DNA of 64,000 nucleotides from Streptococcus sp. bf_0095. Its GTDB lineage: Bacteria; Bacillota; Bacilli; Lactobacillales; Streptococcaceae. The notes beneath the pieces are model-generated. The model saw only the letters and a list, made by a program, of their open reading frames with translations. It was not told the DNA's origin and did no database searches. Below, in pieces: positions 7,401-15,303 of the stretch; position 1 is the first letter of the stretch, and each line of letters opens with the position of its first letter. The position numbers were made by a program, and so were the translations under genes. Where the stretch lies: assembly GCF_004166885.1 (NCBI RefSeq), contig NZ_RCYU01000001.1, positions 248,001 to 312,000 on the forward strand. The letters run 5' to 3'.

Positions 7401-7850
7401 ATGGAAAATCAGCAGAATAATTTTGAAGAAACGAAAGATACGATTAGGATAAGTGGAGATGGTTTTTATTCGGCACCTATCCAGAATTATCCAACAAAAA
7501 TCAAATTTACTTCCATTCTTCTTTCAGTCGCCTTTTACTTATCCATTATCTATCTTGTATTGTTTATCTCTTACTTTGCACTTTCGGGTAATGCTTGGGG
7601 ACTTTTCATTTTGATTTTTCTAGGACCAAACTTATTAAGTATCGCTATTGGGGCCATCTTTCTTAGAATAGGGATGGAGAAAGGAAATAAGGCGCTACTC
7701 TATACGAGTTTCCTACTTTATATGCTCTCGATTATTTTGGCATATGATCCAGACTGGGGAGTTTACCGAATTGCACCGATAGTTTTAGGTATTCTTGTTT
7801 TAATAGGAACACTCCTAGCGAAAGAAGATAAAGAAGTATTGAGATATTAA
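7401..7850 (+). CDS. Small four-helix membrane protein, paralogue 3 of a local family
   Basis: 149 residues and the nearest relative of the protein at 5938: the blocks FTSILLS, AFYLSIIYLVLFI and the LYTSFxLYxLSIIL segment are shared almost unchanged. Same plan: acidic N-terminal tail, four hydrophobic segments, charged tail (AKEDKEVLRY). It starts with ATG after AGGTAGGAG. The DNA of the two genes is also similar across the membrane part, which suggests a rather recent duplication. Unknown function. Confidence 0.75.
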   Translation: MENQQNNFEETKDTIRISGDGFYSAPIQNYPTKIKFTSILLSVAFYLSIIYLVLFISYFALSGNAWGLFILIFLGPNLLSIAIGAIFLRIGMEKGNKALLYTSFLLYMLSIILAYDPDWGVYRIAPIVLGILVLIGTLLAKEDKEVLRY

Positions 7851-8042
7851 GAAGGGGGAACTCTTTTAAATAAGTATTGCTTGCTCAATGATCTTATCGA
7901 GTTAAGAATTTCTGCCAAGTTGTATATTTTTGAAGTATCAATAGATGCATGGAAGAATTCAGTGAATATCATTTAGAAAATCGTTTATTCCAGTTTTTTT
8001 AAAAAAAAGTAAAATATTATAGAAAAATGTTAGGAGAAAATT

Positions 8043-8618
8043 ATGACAGATCAAGATTCACAATATCAATCAAACCAAGAGCATAATAATGTGACTGAAG
8101 GTACTGTTCAGCCACCAATGACGGAACAAAGCCTAGAAAATCCTGTTCAGCCACCAATGACGGAACAAGGTTTAGAAAATTCTGTTCAGCCACCAATGGA
8201 GGATCAAGGCCTAGAAAATCCTGCTCAGCCACAAATGGGAGATCAAGCCCCAGAAAATCCTGTTCAGCCACCAATGGCGGATCAAGCCCCAGAAAATTCT
8301 GTTCCTAATAGGGGCCTTCTAACTCTTGTATTTTTCGTAAACATGGGCTTACTGATGCTTTTTATAGGTAGTGCTTTGATAGCAGGAGGATGGGCGATTG
8401 TCTTTTTGTTCTTTTTGGGCTATTACCTTACTTGTTATATTGCTGCGACAGTCTTACTTGGTATTGGAACAAAAACGGCTAATAAGACGATGCTATTTGT
8501 TTCAGTAGCTCTCTATTTTGCCTCCATACTTTTTGCTGGTGATCCAGCTTGGTTAGCTATTCAAATTCCATCTATGATTTCAACTGTCCTAGTATTAATA
8601 GGGACCTTGCTACTGTAA
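8043..8618 (+). CDS. Small membrane protein with 13-residue repeats, paralogue 4 of a local family
   Basis: 191 residues. The N-terminal half is hydrophilic: MTDQDSQYQSNQEHNNVTEG, then five tandem copies of a 13-residue unit of the form VQPPMxxQxxENP (about residues 22-86). The C-terminal half has four hydrophobic segments (about 93-117, 121-146, 151-168, 171-190) with the loop GIGTKTANKTMLF matching the family pattern. The Pro/Gln/Met/Glu-rich repeat region is expected to be extended and unstructured. The first and last paralogues in the cluster differ mainly in the length of this tail. AGGAGAAAATT precedes the ATG. A terminator follows at 8647. Confidence 0.75.
   Translation: MTDQDSQYQSNQEHNNVTEGTVQPPMTEQSLENPVQPPMTEQGLENSVQPPMEDQGLENPAQPQMGDQAPENPVQPPMADQAPENSVPNRGLLTLVFFVNMGLLMLFIGSALIAGGWAIVFLFFLGYYLTCYIAATVLLGIGTKTANKTMLFVSVALYFASILFAGDPAWLAIQIPSMISTVLVLIGTLLL
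8106..8300 (+). repeat. Five tandem 39-bp coding repeats
   Basis: Units of 39 bp encode VQPPMTEQSLENP and variants; units 1-3 are close to each other, units 4-5 form a second subtype (DQAPEN). Copy number is likely to vary by slippage or recombination. Confidence 0.85.
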
Positions 8619-8646
8619 GGATTAGAGCTAAATTATTGTTACACTA

Positions 8647-8682
8647 AAAAAGATATAGTTTCAAACTATATCTTTTTCTTTT
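8647..8682 (+). terminator. Terminator before metK
   Basis: AAAAAGATATAGTTT (8647-8661) faces its complement (8663-8677), giving a long A/U stem followed by CTTTT. It is AT-rich but symmetrical, so it may also work on the other strand. Confidence 0.7.
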
Positions 8683-8711
8683 GATAAAAAAAGGATACTG
8701 GTGCAAAATCG

Positions 8712-8720
8712 TGTTATAAT
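8712..8720 (+). promoter_or_regulatory. Extended -10 promoter of metK
   Basis: TGTTATAAT, a perfect extended -10, placing the transcript start a few bases before the riboswitch. Confidence 0.65.
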
Positions 8721-8725
8721 AGTTA

Positions 8726-8812
8726 AGTTATATGGTCCCGATAAGGTGGTAGAATGCATCTACCAGTTCTTTGTAACTCTATAACGAATATTTTTTAAGG
8801 GGGGACATTTTT
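8726..8812 (+). promoter_or_regulatory. SMK-box (SAM-III) riboswitch of metK
   Basis: In Lactobacillales, metK is controlled by a SAM-binding leader that hides the Shine-Dalgarno sequence when SAM is plentiful. Here the anti-SD GTCCC (8735-8739, within GGTCCCG) can pair with GGGAC (8802-8806) of the GGGGGGACA ribosome binding site. GTTAT (8727-8731) pairs with ATAAC (8781-8785), and TGGTAG (8747-8752) pairs with CTACCA (8760-8765). Position directly before metK and the SD/anti-SD logic fit the class. Expected effect: translation off at high SAM. Confidence 0.82.
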
Positions 8813-10003
8813 ATGTCAGAACGTAAATTATTCACGTCTGAATCTGTATCTGAGGGGCATCCAGATAAGATTGCAGACCAAATTTCAGATGCTATCTTGG
8901 ATGCTATTTTAGAGCAAGATCCAGAAGCCCACGTTGCTGCTGAAACAGCTGTTTATACTGGTTCAGTACATGTTTTCGGTGAAATTTCGACAACTGCTTA
9001 TGTAGACATTAACCGTGTGGTACGTGATACAATCGCAGAAATTGGCTATACCAATACAGAATATGGATTCTCAGCGGAAACTGTAGGAGTACACCCATCA
9101 TTGGTAGAACAATCTCCTGATATCGCCCAAGGGGTTAATGAAGCCTTGGAAGTTCGTGGAAATGCCGATCAAGATCCACTTGACTTGATCGGAGCTGGAG
9201 ACCAAGGTCTCATGTTTGGTTTTGCGGTGGATGAAACTGAAGAACTCATGCCGTTGCCAATTTCCTTAAGCCATAAGTTGGTCCGTCGTTTGGCTGAACT
9301 TCGTAAGTCTGGTGAGATTAGCTATCTTCGTCCAGATGCTAAATCTCAAGTTACGGTTGAGTATGATGAAAATGACCAGCCAGTGCGCGTGGATACAGTC
9401 GTTATTTCAACCCAACACGATCCAGAAGTCAGCAATGAACAAATCCATGAAGATGTGATTTACAAGGTGATCAAGGAAGTGATTCCTGCTTCTTATCTGG
9501 ATGATGAAACGAAGTTCTTTATCAATCCAACAGGTCGTTTCGTTATCGGGGGGCCTCAAGGAGACTCAGGTTTGACGGGGCGTAAGATCATCGTGGATAC
9601 CTATGGTGGTTATTCACGTCACGGTGGTGGTGCTTTCTCTGGTAAGGATGCGACTAAGGTAGACCGCTCTGCTTCTTATGCAGCTCGCTACATTGCCAAG
9701 AACATTGTAGCTGCAGGTCTTGCTAAGAAAGCAGAAGTGCAATTGGCTTATGCGATTGGGGTGGCTCATCCTGTATCTGTGCGTATCGATACCTTTGGTA
9801 CTGGTACGGTAGCTGAAAGCAAGCTTGAACAAGCAGCGCGTCAAATCTTTGACCTACGTCCTGCAGGAATTATCCAAATGCTGGACCTCAAACGTCCGAT
9901 TTACCGTCAAACAGCAGCATATGGCCATATGGGACGGACGGATATTGATCTTCCATGGGAACGCTTGGATAAGGTAGAAGCCTTGAAAGAAGCAGTTAAG
10001 TAA
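8813..10003 (+). CDS. metK: S-adenosylmethionine synthetase
   Basis: Makes SAM from methionine and ATP. 396 residues, full length. Signature stretches include [20 protein letters not shown] (N-terminal ATP/metal site), [12 protein letters not shown] (methionine loop region) and [17 protein letters not shown] (phosphate-binding loop). It stands alone behind its own promoter and riboswitch. The 3' side carries copy 1 of the dispersed three-hairpin element, which probably supplies the terminator. Confidence 0.98.
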   Translation: MSERKLFTSESVSEGHPDKIADQISDAILDAILEQDPEAHVAAETAVYTGSVHVFGEISTTAYVDINRVVRDTIAEIGYTNTEYGFSAETVGVHPSLVEQSPDIAQGVNEALEVRGNADQDPLDLIGAGDQGLMFGFAVDETEELMPLPISLSHKLVRRLAELRKSGEISYLRPDAKSQVTVEYDENDQPVRVDTVVISTQHDPEVSNEQIHEDVIYKVIKEVIPASYLDDETKFFINPTGRFVIGGPQGDSGLTGRKIIVDTYGGYSRHGGGAFSGKDATKVDRSASYAARYIAKNIVAAGLAKKAEVQLAYAIGVAHPVSVRIDTFGTGTVAESKLEQAARQIFDLRPAGIIQMLDLKRPIYRQTAAYGHMGRTDIDLPWERLDKVEALKEAVK

Positions 10004-10016
10004 GTAGATAGAAAGA

Positions 10017-10197
10017 GAGAGTGGGACAGAAATCGGTCATTTGTTAGAATTCGATTTCGTCGTCCCACCTCCGCGTAGTTGAGTAGGGCTTTAAAAGCTG
10101 ATGAAATCAGCGTAGTAGAGCCCACTCAACCACTGCGTCTTGCTCGACAATTCAAAGACAATTGAGAGGCTAGGACTTTTGTCCCAGCCTCTTTTTT
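10017..10197 (+). repeat. Dispersed three-hairpin element, copy 1 (with terminator)
   Basis: About 175 bp, starting GAGAGTGGGAC and ending GTCCCAGCCTC. Three predicted hairpins: a long one (GTGGGAC...GTCCCAC enclosing GAAATCG...CGATTTC), a middle one (GTTGAGT...ACTCAAC with inner GCTGAT-GAA-ATCAGC), and a terminator-like one (GAGGCTAGGAC-TTTT-GTCCCAGCCTC) followed here by six T. Further copies are near 19802, 21114, 26704, 40261 (reverse) and 60593 (reverse). Confidence 0.9.
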
Positions 10198-10209
10198 GTA
10201 AAATAAATC

Positions 10210-10272
10210 TACAAATGTAAACAAAAGTATTGACAAGAAAAATAGGAAGTGTATAATAAAACTACAAACGTA
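10210..10272 (+). promoter_or_regulatory. copYAZ promoter with two cop-box operators
   Basis: TTGACA (10230-10235) and TATAAT (10252-10257), 16 bp apart, form a strong promoter. It is flanked by TACAAATGTA (10210-10219) and TACAAACGTA (10263-10272), both close to the cop-box core TACAnnTGTA bound by CopY repressors. The arrangement predicts repression by CopY that is released by copper. Confidence 0.88.
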
Positions 10273-10310
10273 AACCAATTATCCATGATAGGAGATAGAA
10301 AGGAAAATGA

Positions 10311-10745
10311 ATGGCTAAGATTTCAAGTGCTGAATGGGAAGTCATGAGAGTCCTTTGGACCAAGGGAGAAACGACTTCTACAGAAATAACTAAGATTCTT
10401 TCCACCAAGCAAGACTGGTCAGCTTCAACGGTAAAAACTCTTTTAGGACGATTGGCTGATAAGGGCTATTTGACGAGTCGAAGAGAAGGTCGAACCTATC
10501 TGTATCAGGCTGTCCTCAATGAAGAAGAGGCAAATTTAAGAGCTGTCTATGAAGTTTTAAGCAAGATCTGCTTGACCAAGCATAGTCACATATTGGAGCA
10601 ACTGATCCAGCAAACACCAATGATGAAAGAACAGATCAAAGACTTGCAAGAGATTCTCGCATCCAAAGAGAGCGTGGAGCGGGTTCAATGTGATTGCCAA
10701 CCTGGGCAATGTCACTGTGTCAGTCATGTGGAGGAAGATCAATGA
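10311..10745 (+). CDS. copY: CopY/TcrY family copper-responsive repressor
   Basis: Winged-helix repressor of the BlaI/MecI superfamily, 144 residues. The DNA-binding part covers about residues 1-72 (SSAEWEVMRVLW, then STVKTLLGRLADKGYL). The C terminus carries the metal site C127-x-C129-x4-C134-x-C136 (CDCQPGQCHC), in which zinc is replaced by Cu(I) in characterised CopY proteins, causing release from DNA. First gene of copY-copA-copZ, behind two cop boxes, and overlapping copA by four bases (ATGA). Confidence 0.95.
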   Translation: MAKISSAEWEVMRVLWTKGETTSTEITKILSTKQDWSASTVKTLLGRLADKGYLTSRREGRTYLYQAVLNEEEANLRAVYEVLSKICLTKHSHILEQLIQQTPMMKEQIKDLQEILASKESVERVQCDCQPGQCHCVSHVEEDQ

Positions 10746-12970
10746 AAGAAGAAACCTTTGTCGTCAATGGGATGACTTGTGCATCCTGTGTGATCAATGT
10801 GGAGAAAGCTGTCAATCATCTGGACGGTGTTGAAAAAGCGACGGTAAATTTGACCACTGAAAAAATGACAGTGGAATATCAAGGGGAGCCCTTGAGTCCA
10901 GAGGCTATTTCAAAGGCGGTAGCGGATGCTGGCTATGAGGCAGTACTTTACAATCCAGATACAGCTAAGAGTCAAGAGGAACGGGAAGGAGACAAGCTAC
11001 AATTAATCCGAAACCGGCTCCTTTGGTCTTCCATCTTCACCCTGCCACTCTTTTATCTAGCAATGGGTCCCATGATTGGCCTGCCTGTACCTGCTTTTGT
11101 CTCACCTGATCGAGCACCCGTAGCTTACACCCTTGTTCTTTTGGCCTTGACTATCCCCGTGATAGTCTTCGGACGAGCTTTTTATCGAAATGGTTTCCGA
11201 ACTCTTCTAAAAGGTCATCCAAATATGGATGCCTTAGTAGCTTTGGCTACCAGTGCAGCTTTTCTTTATAGTCTCTATGGAACTTATCATATCTTGCTTG
11301 GTCACCATCATCATGTTCACCAGCTTTACTATGAGTCTGTAGCCGTGATTTTGACCCTAATTACGCTAGGTAAATATTTTGAAACTCTGTCAAAAGGACG
11401 TACTTCTCAAGCCATTAAAAAACTCATGCATCTGGCTGCCAAGGAGGCGACGGTCTTACGGGATGGAAAAGAAGTGAAATTGCCTGTAGAAGACTTGGTC
11501 ATTGGAGATCACATTCTGGTCAAACCAGGTGAAAAAATAGCCGTTGATGGTCAAGTGGTTTCCGGACAATCAGCTATTGATGAAAGCATGCTAACGGGTG
11601 AATCGATCCCAATCCAAAAAACTGAAGGAAGTCCAGTTTATGCTGGCTCCATCAATGGTCAAGGAAGCTTGGTCTATGAGGCTGAGAAAGTTGGTCGGGA
11701 TACCTTACTAGCACAGATCATTCAGCTGGTGGAAGATGCCCAACAAACCAAAGCACCGATTGCCAAGATTGCCGATCGAGTGGCCGGAGTCTTTGTTCCT
11801 GTAGTCATGGTGATTGCCCTCTTATCTGGACTGTTTTGGTATTTCATCATGGGCGAAACCTTTACCTTTGCTATGACGGTAACGATTAGTGTCTTGGTGA
11901 TTGCCTGTCCATGTGCTCTAGGCTTGGCGACTCCAACCGCTATCATGGTGGGAACTGGATTAGGAGCAGAGCATGGGATCCTCTACAAGAGAGGGGACGT
12001 CCTTGAGTTAGCTCATCAAGCGCAAGTAGTGGTCTTCGATAAAACAGGGACCATCACTCAAGGAAAACCTCAATTGTCCTCATCCTATCTCTATAGTCAA
12101 ACGAAGGATGCCTTACAAATCCTGGCATCTCTGGAAGCCAAATCCGAGCACCCGCTGGGACAGGCTATTCTGGATGCTGCAAAAGAAGTACCTGTAGACT
12201 TATTAGAGATGGAGAACTTCTCCAGTCTAACAGGAAGGGGCCTCACTGCTAGATATGCAGGGAAGGTTTATCTAGCTGGGAATCAAACTCTAATGGAAGA
12301 GGAAGGAATCGATGTTCGTCTTGCCAAGGCTGACTTGGAAGTCTTGACCCAGGATGGACAAACCCCGATTTTCTTAGCTGAAGATGGGCAATTAATGGCT
12401 CTATTTGGGGTAGCAGACCGCATCAAGGAAGATAGTCTAGAAATGGTTGCTAGTCTTGAAAAAATGGGCAAGAAGGTGATCATGCTAACTGGGGATAATG
12501 AACGAACTGCTCAAGCGATTGCTAAGAAGGCTGGAATCCGGCAGGTCATCAGTCAAGTCCTTCCTCAAGAAAAATCACGAGTGATCCAAGAATTGCAAGC
12601 AGAAGGCAAGTCTGTGATCATGGTGGGGGATGGGATCAACGATGCACCAGCCCTTGCAACTGCAGATATCGGGATTGCCATGGGGTCTGGAACTGATATT
12701 GCCATGGAAAGTGCAGATATCGTAGTTATGAAACCCCAATTGATGGATGTAGTCCGGGCCTTGGAAATTAGTCGCTACACGATTCAAACGATTAAGGAAA
12801 ACTTGTTCTGGGCCTTTATCTACAATGTTTTAGCTATTCCGGTGGCGATGGGCCTTCTCTATCTATTTGGTGGTCCCCTCTTAAATCCTATGCTAGCGGG
12901 TCTAGCCATGAGTTTTAGCTCAGTATCCGTCGTCGTCAATGCTCTAAGATTAAAGCGAAAAAAATTATAA
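10742..12970 (+). CDS. copA: Copper-exporting P1B-type ATPase
   Basis: Pumps Cu(I) out of the cytoplasm. 742 residues from the ATG that overlaps the copY stop and has GGAGGAAG upstream. One N-terminal heavy-metal domain (GMTCASC, C13 and C16), then transmembrane helices, the actuator motif TGES (in SMLTGESIPI), the ion-path motif C389-P-C (IACPCALGLATP), phosphorylation site D433 in DKTGT, the SEHPLG motif, and GDGINDAPAL. A His-rich loop (LGHHHHVHQLYY) lies between early helices and may bind metal on the outer face. All catalytic motifs are intact. Confidence 0.97.
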   Translation: MKEETFVVNGMTCASCVINVEKAVNHLDGVEKATVNLTTEKMTVEYQGEPLSPEAISKAVADAGYEAVLYNPDTAKSQEEREGDKLQLIRNRLLWSSIFTLPLFYLAMGPMIGLPVPAFVSPDRAPVAYTLVLLALTIPVIVFGRAFYRNGFRTLLKGHPNMDALVALATSAAFLYSLYGTYHILLGHHHHVHQLYYESVAVILTLITLGKYFETLSKGRTSQAIKKLMHLAAKEATVLRDGKEVKLPVEDLVIGDHILVKPGEKIAVDGQVVSGQSAIDESMLTGESIPIQKTEGSPVYAGSINGQGSLVYEAEKVGRDTLLAQIIQLVEDAQQTKAPIAKIADRVAGVFVPVVMVIALLSGLFWYFIMGETFTFAMTVTISVLVIACPCALGLATPTAIMVGTGLGAEHGILYKRGDVLELAHQAQVVVFDKTGTITQGKPQLSSSYLYSQTKDALQILASLEAKSEHPLGQAILDAAKEVPVDLLEMENFSSLTGRGLTARYAGKVYLAGNQTLMEEEGIDVRLAKADLEVLTQDGQTPIFLAEDGQLMALFGVADRIKEDSLEMVASLEKMGKKVIMLTGDNERTAQAIAKKAGIRQVISQVLPQEKSRVIQELQAEGKSVIMVGDGINDAPALATADIGIAMGSGTDIAMESADIVVMKPQLMDVVRALEISRYTIQTIKENLFWAFIYNVLAIPVAMGLLYLFGGPLLNPMLAGLAMSFSSVSVVVNALRLKRKKL

Positions 12971-13018
12971 AATCTAGGAGAAAAAATGCTCTCCTTATGC
13001 GAAAGAAAGGACAAAAAT

Positions 13019-13225
13019 ATGTCAAAAACATATGAAATTACTGGAATGAAATGCCAAGGTTGTGCCAATGCTGTCACTGAAAAATTATCCGCAGTAAAAG
13101 GTGTAGAAGAAGTAAGAGTTGATTTAGAGAAGAATCAAGTAACCATTGAAGGGAAACCTTGGAAATGGTCCTTGATCCGAGCTCTAAAAGACAGTAAATA
13201 TGAACTAGGAAATGAAGTAAAATAA
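13019..13225 (+). CDS. copZ: Copper chaperone CopZ
   Basis: Small heavy-metal-associated domain of 68 residues with the Cu(I)-binding motif MKCQGC (C12, C15). It hands copper to CopA and to the CopY repressor in characterised systems. The ATG at 13019 fits the family N terminus (MSKTYEITGMKC) and has GAAAGG upstream. It is 48 nt after copA, with a terminator right behind it, so it ends the operon. The C-terminal part (KPWKWSLIRALKDSKYEL) is shorter on the last strand than some relatives. Confidence 0.92.
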   Translation: MSKTYEITGMKCQGCANAVTEKLSAVKGVEEVRVDLEKNQVTIEGKPWKWSLIRALKDSKYELGNEVK

Positions 13226-13229
13226 GCTC

Positions 13230-13262
13230 AAAAAAGGTGGTCTGAAAAGAACTGCCTTTTTT
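13230..13262 (+). terminator. Terminator of the cop operon
   Basis: AAAAAAGGTGGT pairs with ACTGCCTTTTTT (two wobble pairs) around a 9-nt loop. Confidence 0.8.
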
Positions 13263-13417
13263 GATAAAATACACATACAGCGAATGAGTATATAGCATAG
13301 ATAAACTAGGTAAGGAACTGAAAATATAAAAAAATAGTAAAACATATAGTTGAAGTTTTCTAGGAATTGGATGGACCGATCAAAAGATAAGAATGAGTGG
13401 AAAATGAAGCGTTTTTA

Positions 13418-13426
13418 TGATATAAT
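13418..13426 (+). promoter_or_regulatory. Extended -10 promoter of murA
   Basis: TGATATAAT, extended -10 type, about 50 nt before the ATG at 13477. Confidence 0.6.
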
Positions 13427-13476
13427 AGATGCGGTAATTTTTTACTGAATGATTGAAAGAGCTTATACAAATTAAC

Positions 13477-14739
13477 ATGAAAAAAATTATAATTAATGGT
13501 GGTCGCCCTTTAAAAGGAGAGGTGACCATTAGTGGTGCAAAAAATAGCGTAGTGGCCCTTATTCCAGCTACTATTTTAGCAGACGAAATTGTGACACTTG
13601 ATGGTGTTCCAGATATTTCAGATGTTGCTAGCTTGATTGACATTATGACTCTGATGGGAGCAAAAGTGGAGCGAGATGGGGAGACTCTTGTCATCGATCC
13701 ACGTGGTGTCAAAGATATGCCAATGCCATTTGGAAAGATCAATAGTCTTCGTGCTTCTTACTATTTCTATGGAAGTCTTTTGGGACGTTATGGCCAAGCA
13801 ACGGTAGGTCTACCAGGGGGATGTGACTTAGGTCCGCGTCCAATTGATCTACATTTGAAAGCCTTTGAAGCGATGGGGGCTAAAATGACCATGGATGGTT
13901 CTAGTATGAACCTTTCCACTAATGGGAAGCTTCTTCGTGGAGCAGTCATCTATATGGATACGGTAAGTGTTGGGGCAACGATTAATACTATCCTAGCTGC
14001 TGTCAAAGCGGAAGGTCGTACCGTTATTGAGAATGCCGCTCGCGAACCTGAGATCATTGATGTCGTGACCCTTCTCAATAATATGGGGGCTCACATCAGG
14101 GGAGCTGGTACAGATATCATTACGATTGAAGGAGTAGACTATCTTCACGGAACGCGTCACCAAGTGATCCCAGATCGCATCGAAGCAGGGACTTATATCG
14201 CTCTTGCTGCAGCTGTGGGAGAAGGAATTCAAATTACGAATGTTCTCTATGAACACCTGGAAAGCTTTATTGCTAAGCTAGAAGAAATGGGAGTTCGCAT
14301 GACCATTTCTGAGGATAGTGTTTTTGTTGAAAAGCAAGAGAATCTAAAAGCTGTTCACATTAAAACCTCTCCTTACCCTGGATTTGCAACTGATTTGCAG
14401 CAACCCTTGACCCCCTTGCTCTTGACAGCTAATGGAAAGGGAAGCATTGTAGATACTATTTATCAAAAGCGGGTCAACCATGTGGCTGAACTGATGCGGA
14501 TGGGGGCTAGGATTGAAACAGTTGGTGATCGCATTGTCTACCAAGGACCAAATCAATTAACGGGTGCTCCAGTTAAAGCGACAGACCTTCGTGCAGGAGC
14601 TGCCTTGGTGATTGCAGGCTTGATGGCACAGGGGAGAACAGAGATTACCAATATTGAGTTTATCCTTCGTGGCTATTCGCACATCATTGAAAAATTGCAA
14701 CAATTGGGCGCTGACATCAAGTTAATTGATGAAGCATAA
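13477..14739 (+). CDS. murA: UDP-N-acetylglucosamine 1-carboxyvinyltransferase (MurA2 type)
   Basis: First committed step of peptidoglycan synthesis: transfers enolpyruvate from PEP to UDP-GlcNAc. 420 residues from the ATG at 13477; the earlier in-frame TTG would add eight residues without family support. The active-site Cys is present (C116 in [10 protein letters not shown]), so the enzyme should be fosfomycin-sensitive in principle. [15 protein letters not shown] and [15 protein letters not shown] are typical family blocks. Streptococci have two murA genes; the neighbours (GNAT, DRTGG/CBS, map, yihY) match the murA2 locus of pneumococcus as I remember it. Confidence 0.96.
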   Translation: MKKIIINGGRPLKGEVTISGAKNSVVALIPATILADEIVTLDGVPDISDVASLIDIMTLMGAKVERDGETLVIDPRGVKDMPMPFGKINSLRASYYFYGSLLGRYGQATVGLPGGCDLGPRPIDLHLKAFEAMGAKMTMDGSSMNLSTNGKLLRGAVIYMDTVSVGATINTILAAVKAEGRTVIENAAREPEIIDVVTLLNNMGAHIRGAGTDIITIEGVDYLHGTRHQVIPDRIEAGTYIALAAAVGEGIQITNVLYEHLESFIAKLEEMGVRMTISEDSVFVEKQENLKAVHIKTSPYPGFATDLQQPLTPLLLTANGKGSIVDTIYQKRVNHVAELMRMGARIETVGDRIVYQGPNQLTGAPVKATDLRAGAALVIAGLMAQGRTEITNIEFILRGYSHIIEKLQQLGADIKLIDEA

Positions 14740-14751
14740 CGAACGATTTTT

Positions 14752-15303
14752 ATGAACATTTGGACGCAACTAGCAGCATATTCATGTTTCGAAACAGAGC
14801 GCCTCTTCTTGAGGCCCTTTCTATATAGTGATGCAGCTGACTTTTACAAGATATCCTCCAATCCAGAAAATTTGCCTTTTATTTTCCCGGCACAAACTTC
14901 CCTAGAGGAATGCCAGTATGTCTTGGCTAATTATTTTTTAAAGAATCCTCTGGGAATATGGGCGATTTGTGATAAGGAAACCGGTCATGTGATTGGATCG
15001 ATTAAATTTGAAAAATTGGATGAAATTAAGAAAGAAGCAGAACTTGGTTATTTCTTACACAAGGATTATTGGGGCAAAGGCCTCATGACAGAGGTTGTAA
15101 AAGAAATTACCTTCTTGTCCTTCCAGGAATTTCATCTCAAACAAGTCCGAATTATTACCCATGTTGAAAATTTAGCCAGCCAACAGGTTGCTTTACATGC
15201 CGGTTATACGTTAAAACGACAATTCAAGGGAAGCGACCGCTATACGCGAAAGATGCGGGATTATTACGAGTTCTGCATAGATAGAGGAGATCTCAATGAG
15301 TAA
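14752..15303 (+). CDS. GNAT family N-acetyltransferase (RimJ/RimL type)
   Basis: 183 residues with the plan of ribosomal-protein alanine acetyltransferases: FETERLFLRPFLYSDAADFY at the N terminus, GSIKFEKLDEIKKEAELGYFL, then the acetyl-CoA loop DYWGKGLMTEVV and NLASQQVALHAGYTLKRQFKG. Substrate cannot be deduced; spermidine, antibiotic or protein N termini are all possible for this fold. It lies 12 nt after murA and overlaps the next gene by 8 nt, so it is part of the murA-map operon. Confidence 0.85.
   Translation: MNIWTQLAAYSCFETERLFLRPFLYSDAADFYKISSNPENLPFIFPAQTSLEECQYVLANYFLKNPLGIWAICDKETGHVIGSIKFEKLDEIKKEAELGYFLHKDYWGKGLMTEVVKEITFLSFQEFHLKQVRIITHVENLASQQVALHAGYTLKRQFKGSDRYTRKMRDYYEFCIDRGDLNE

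Noticed and set aside
8041..8302. Tandem 39-bp repeats as a CRISPR-like array
   Set aside because: The units are directly adjacent with no spacers and encode a clean in-frame peptide repeat.
10090..10125. CTGATGAAA in the dispersed element looks like a hammerhead ribozyme core
   Set aside because: The bases are explained as a simple stem GCTGAT-GAA-ATCAGC; the second conserved GAAA strand and the cleavage-site stem layout are missing.
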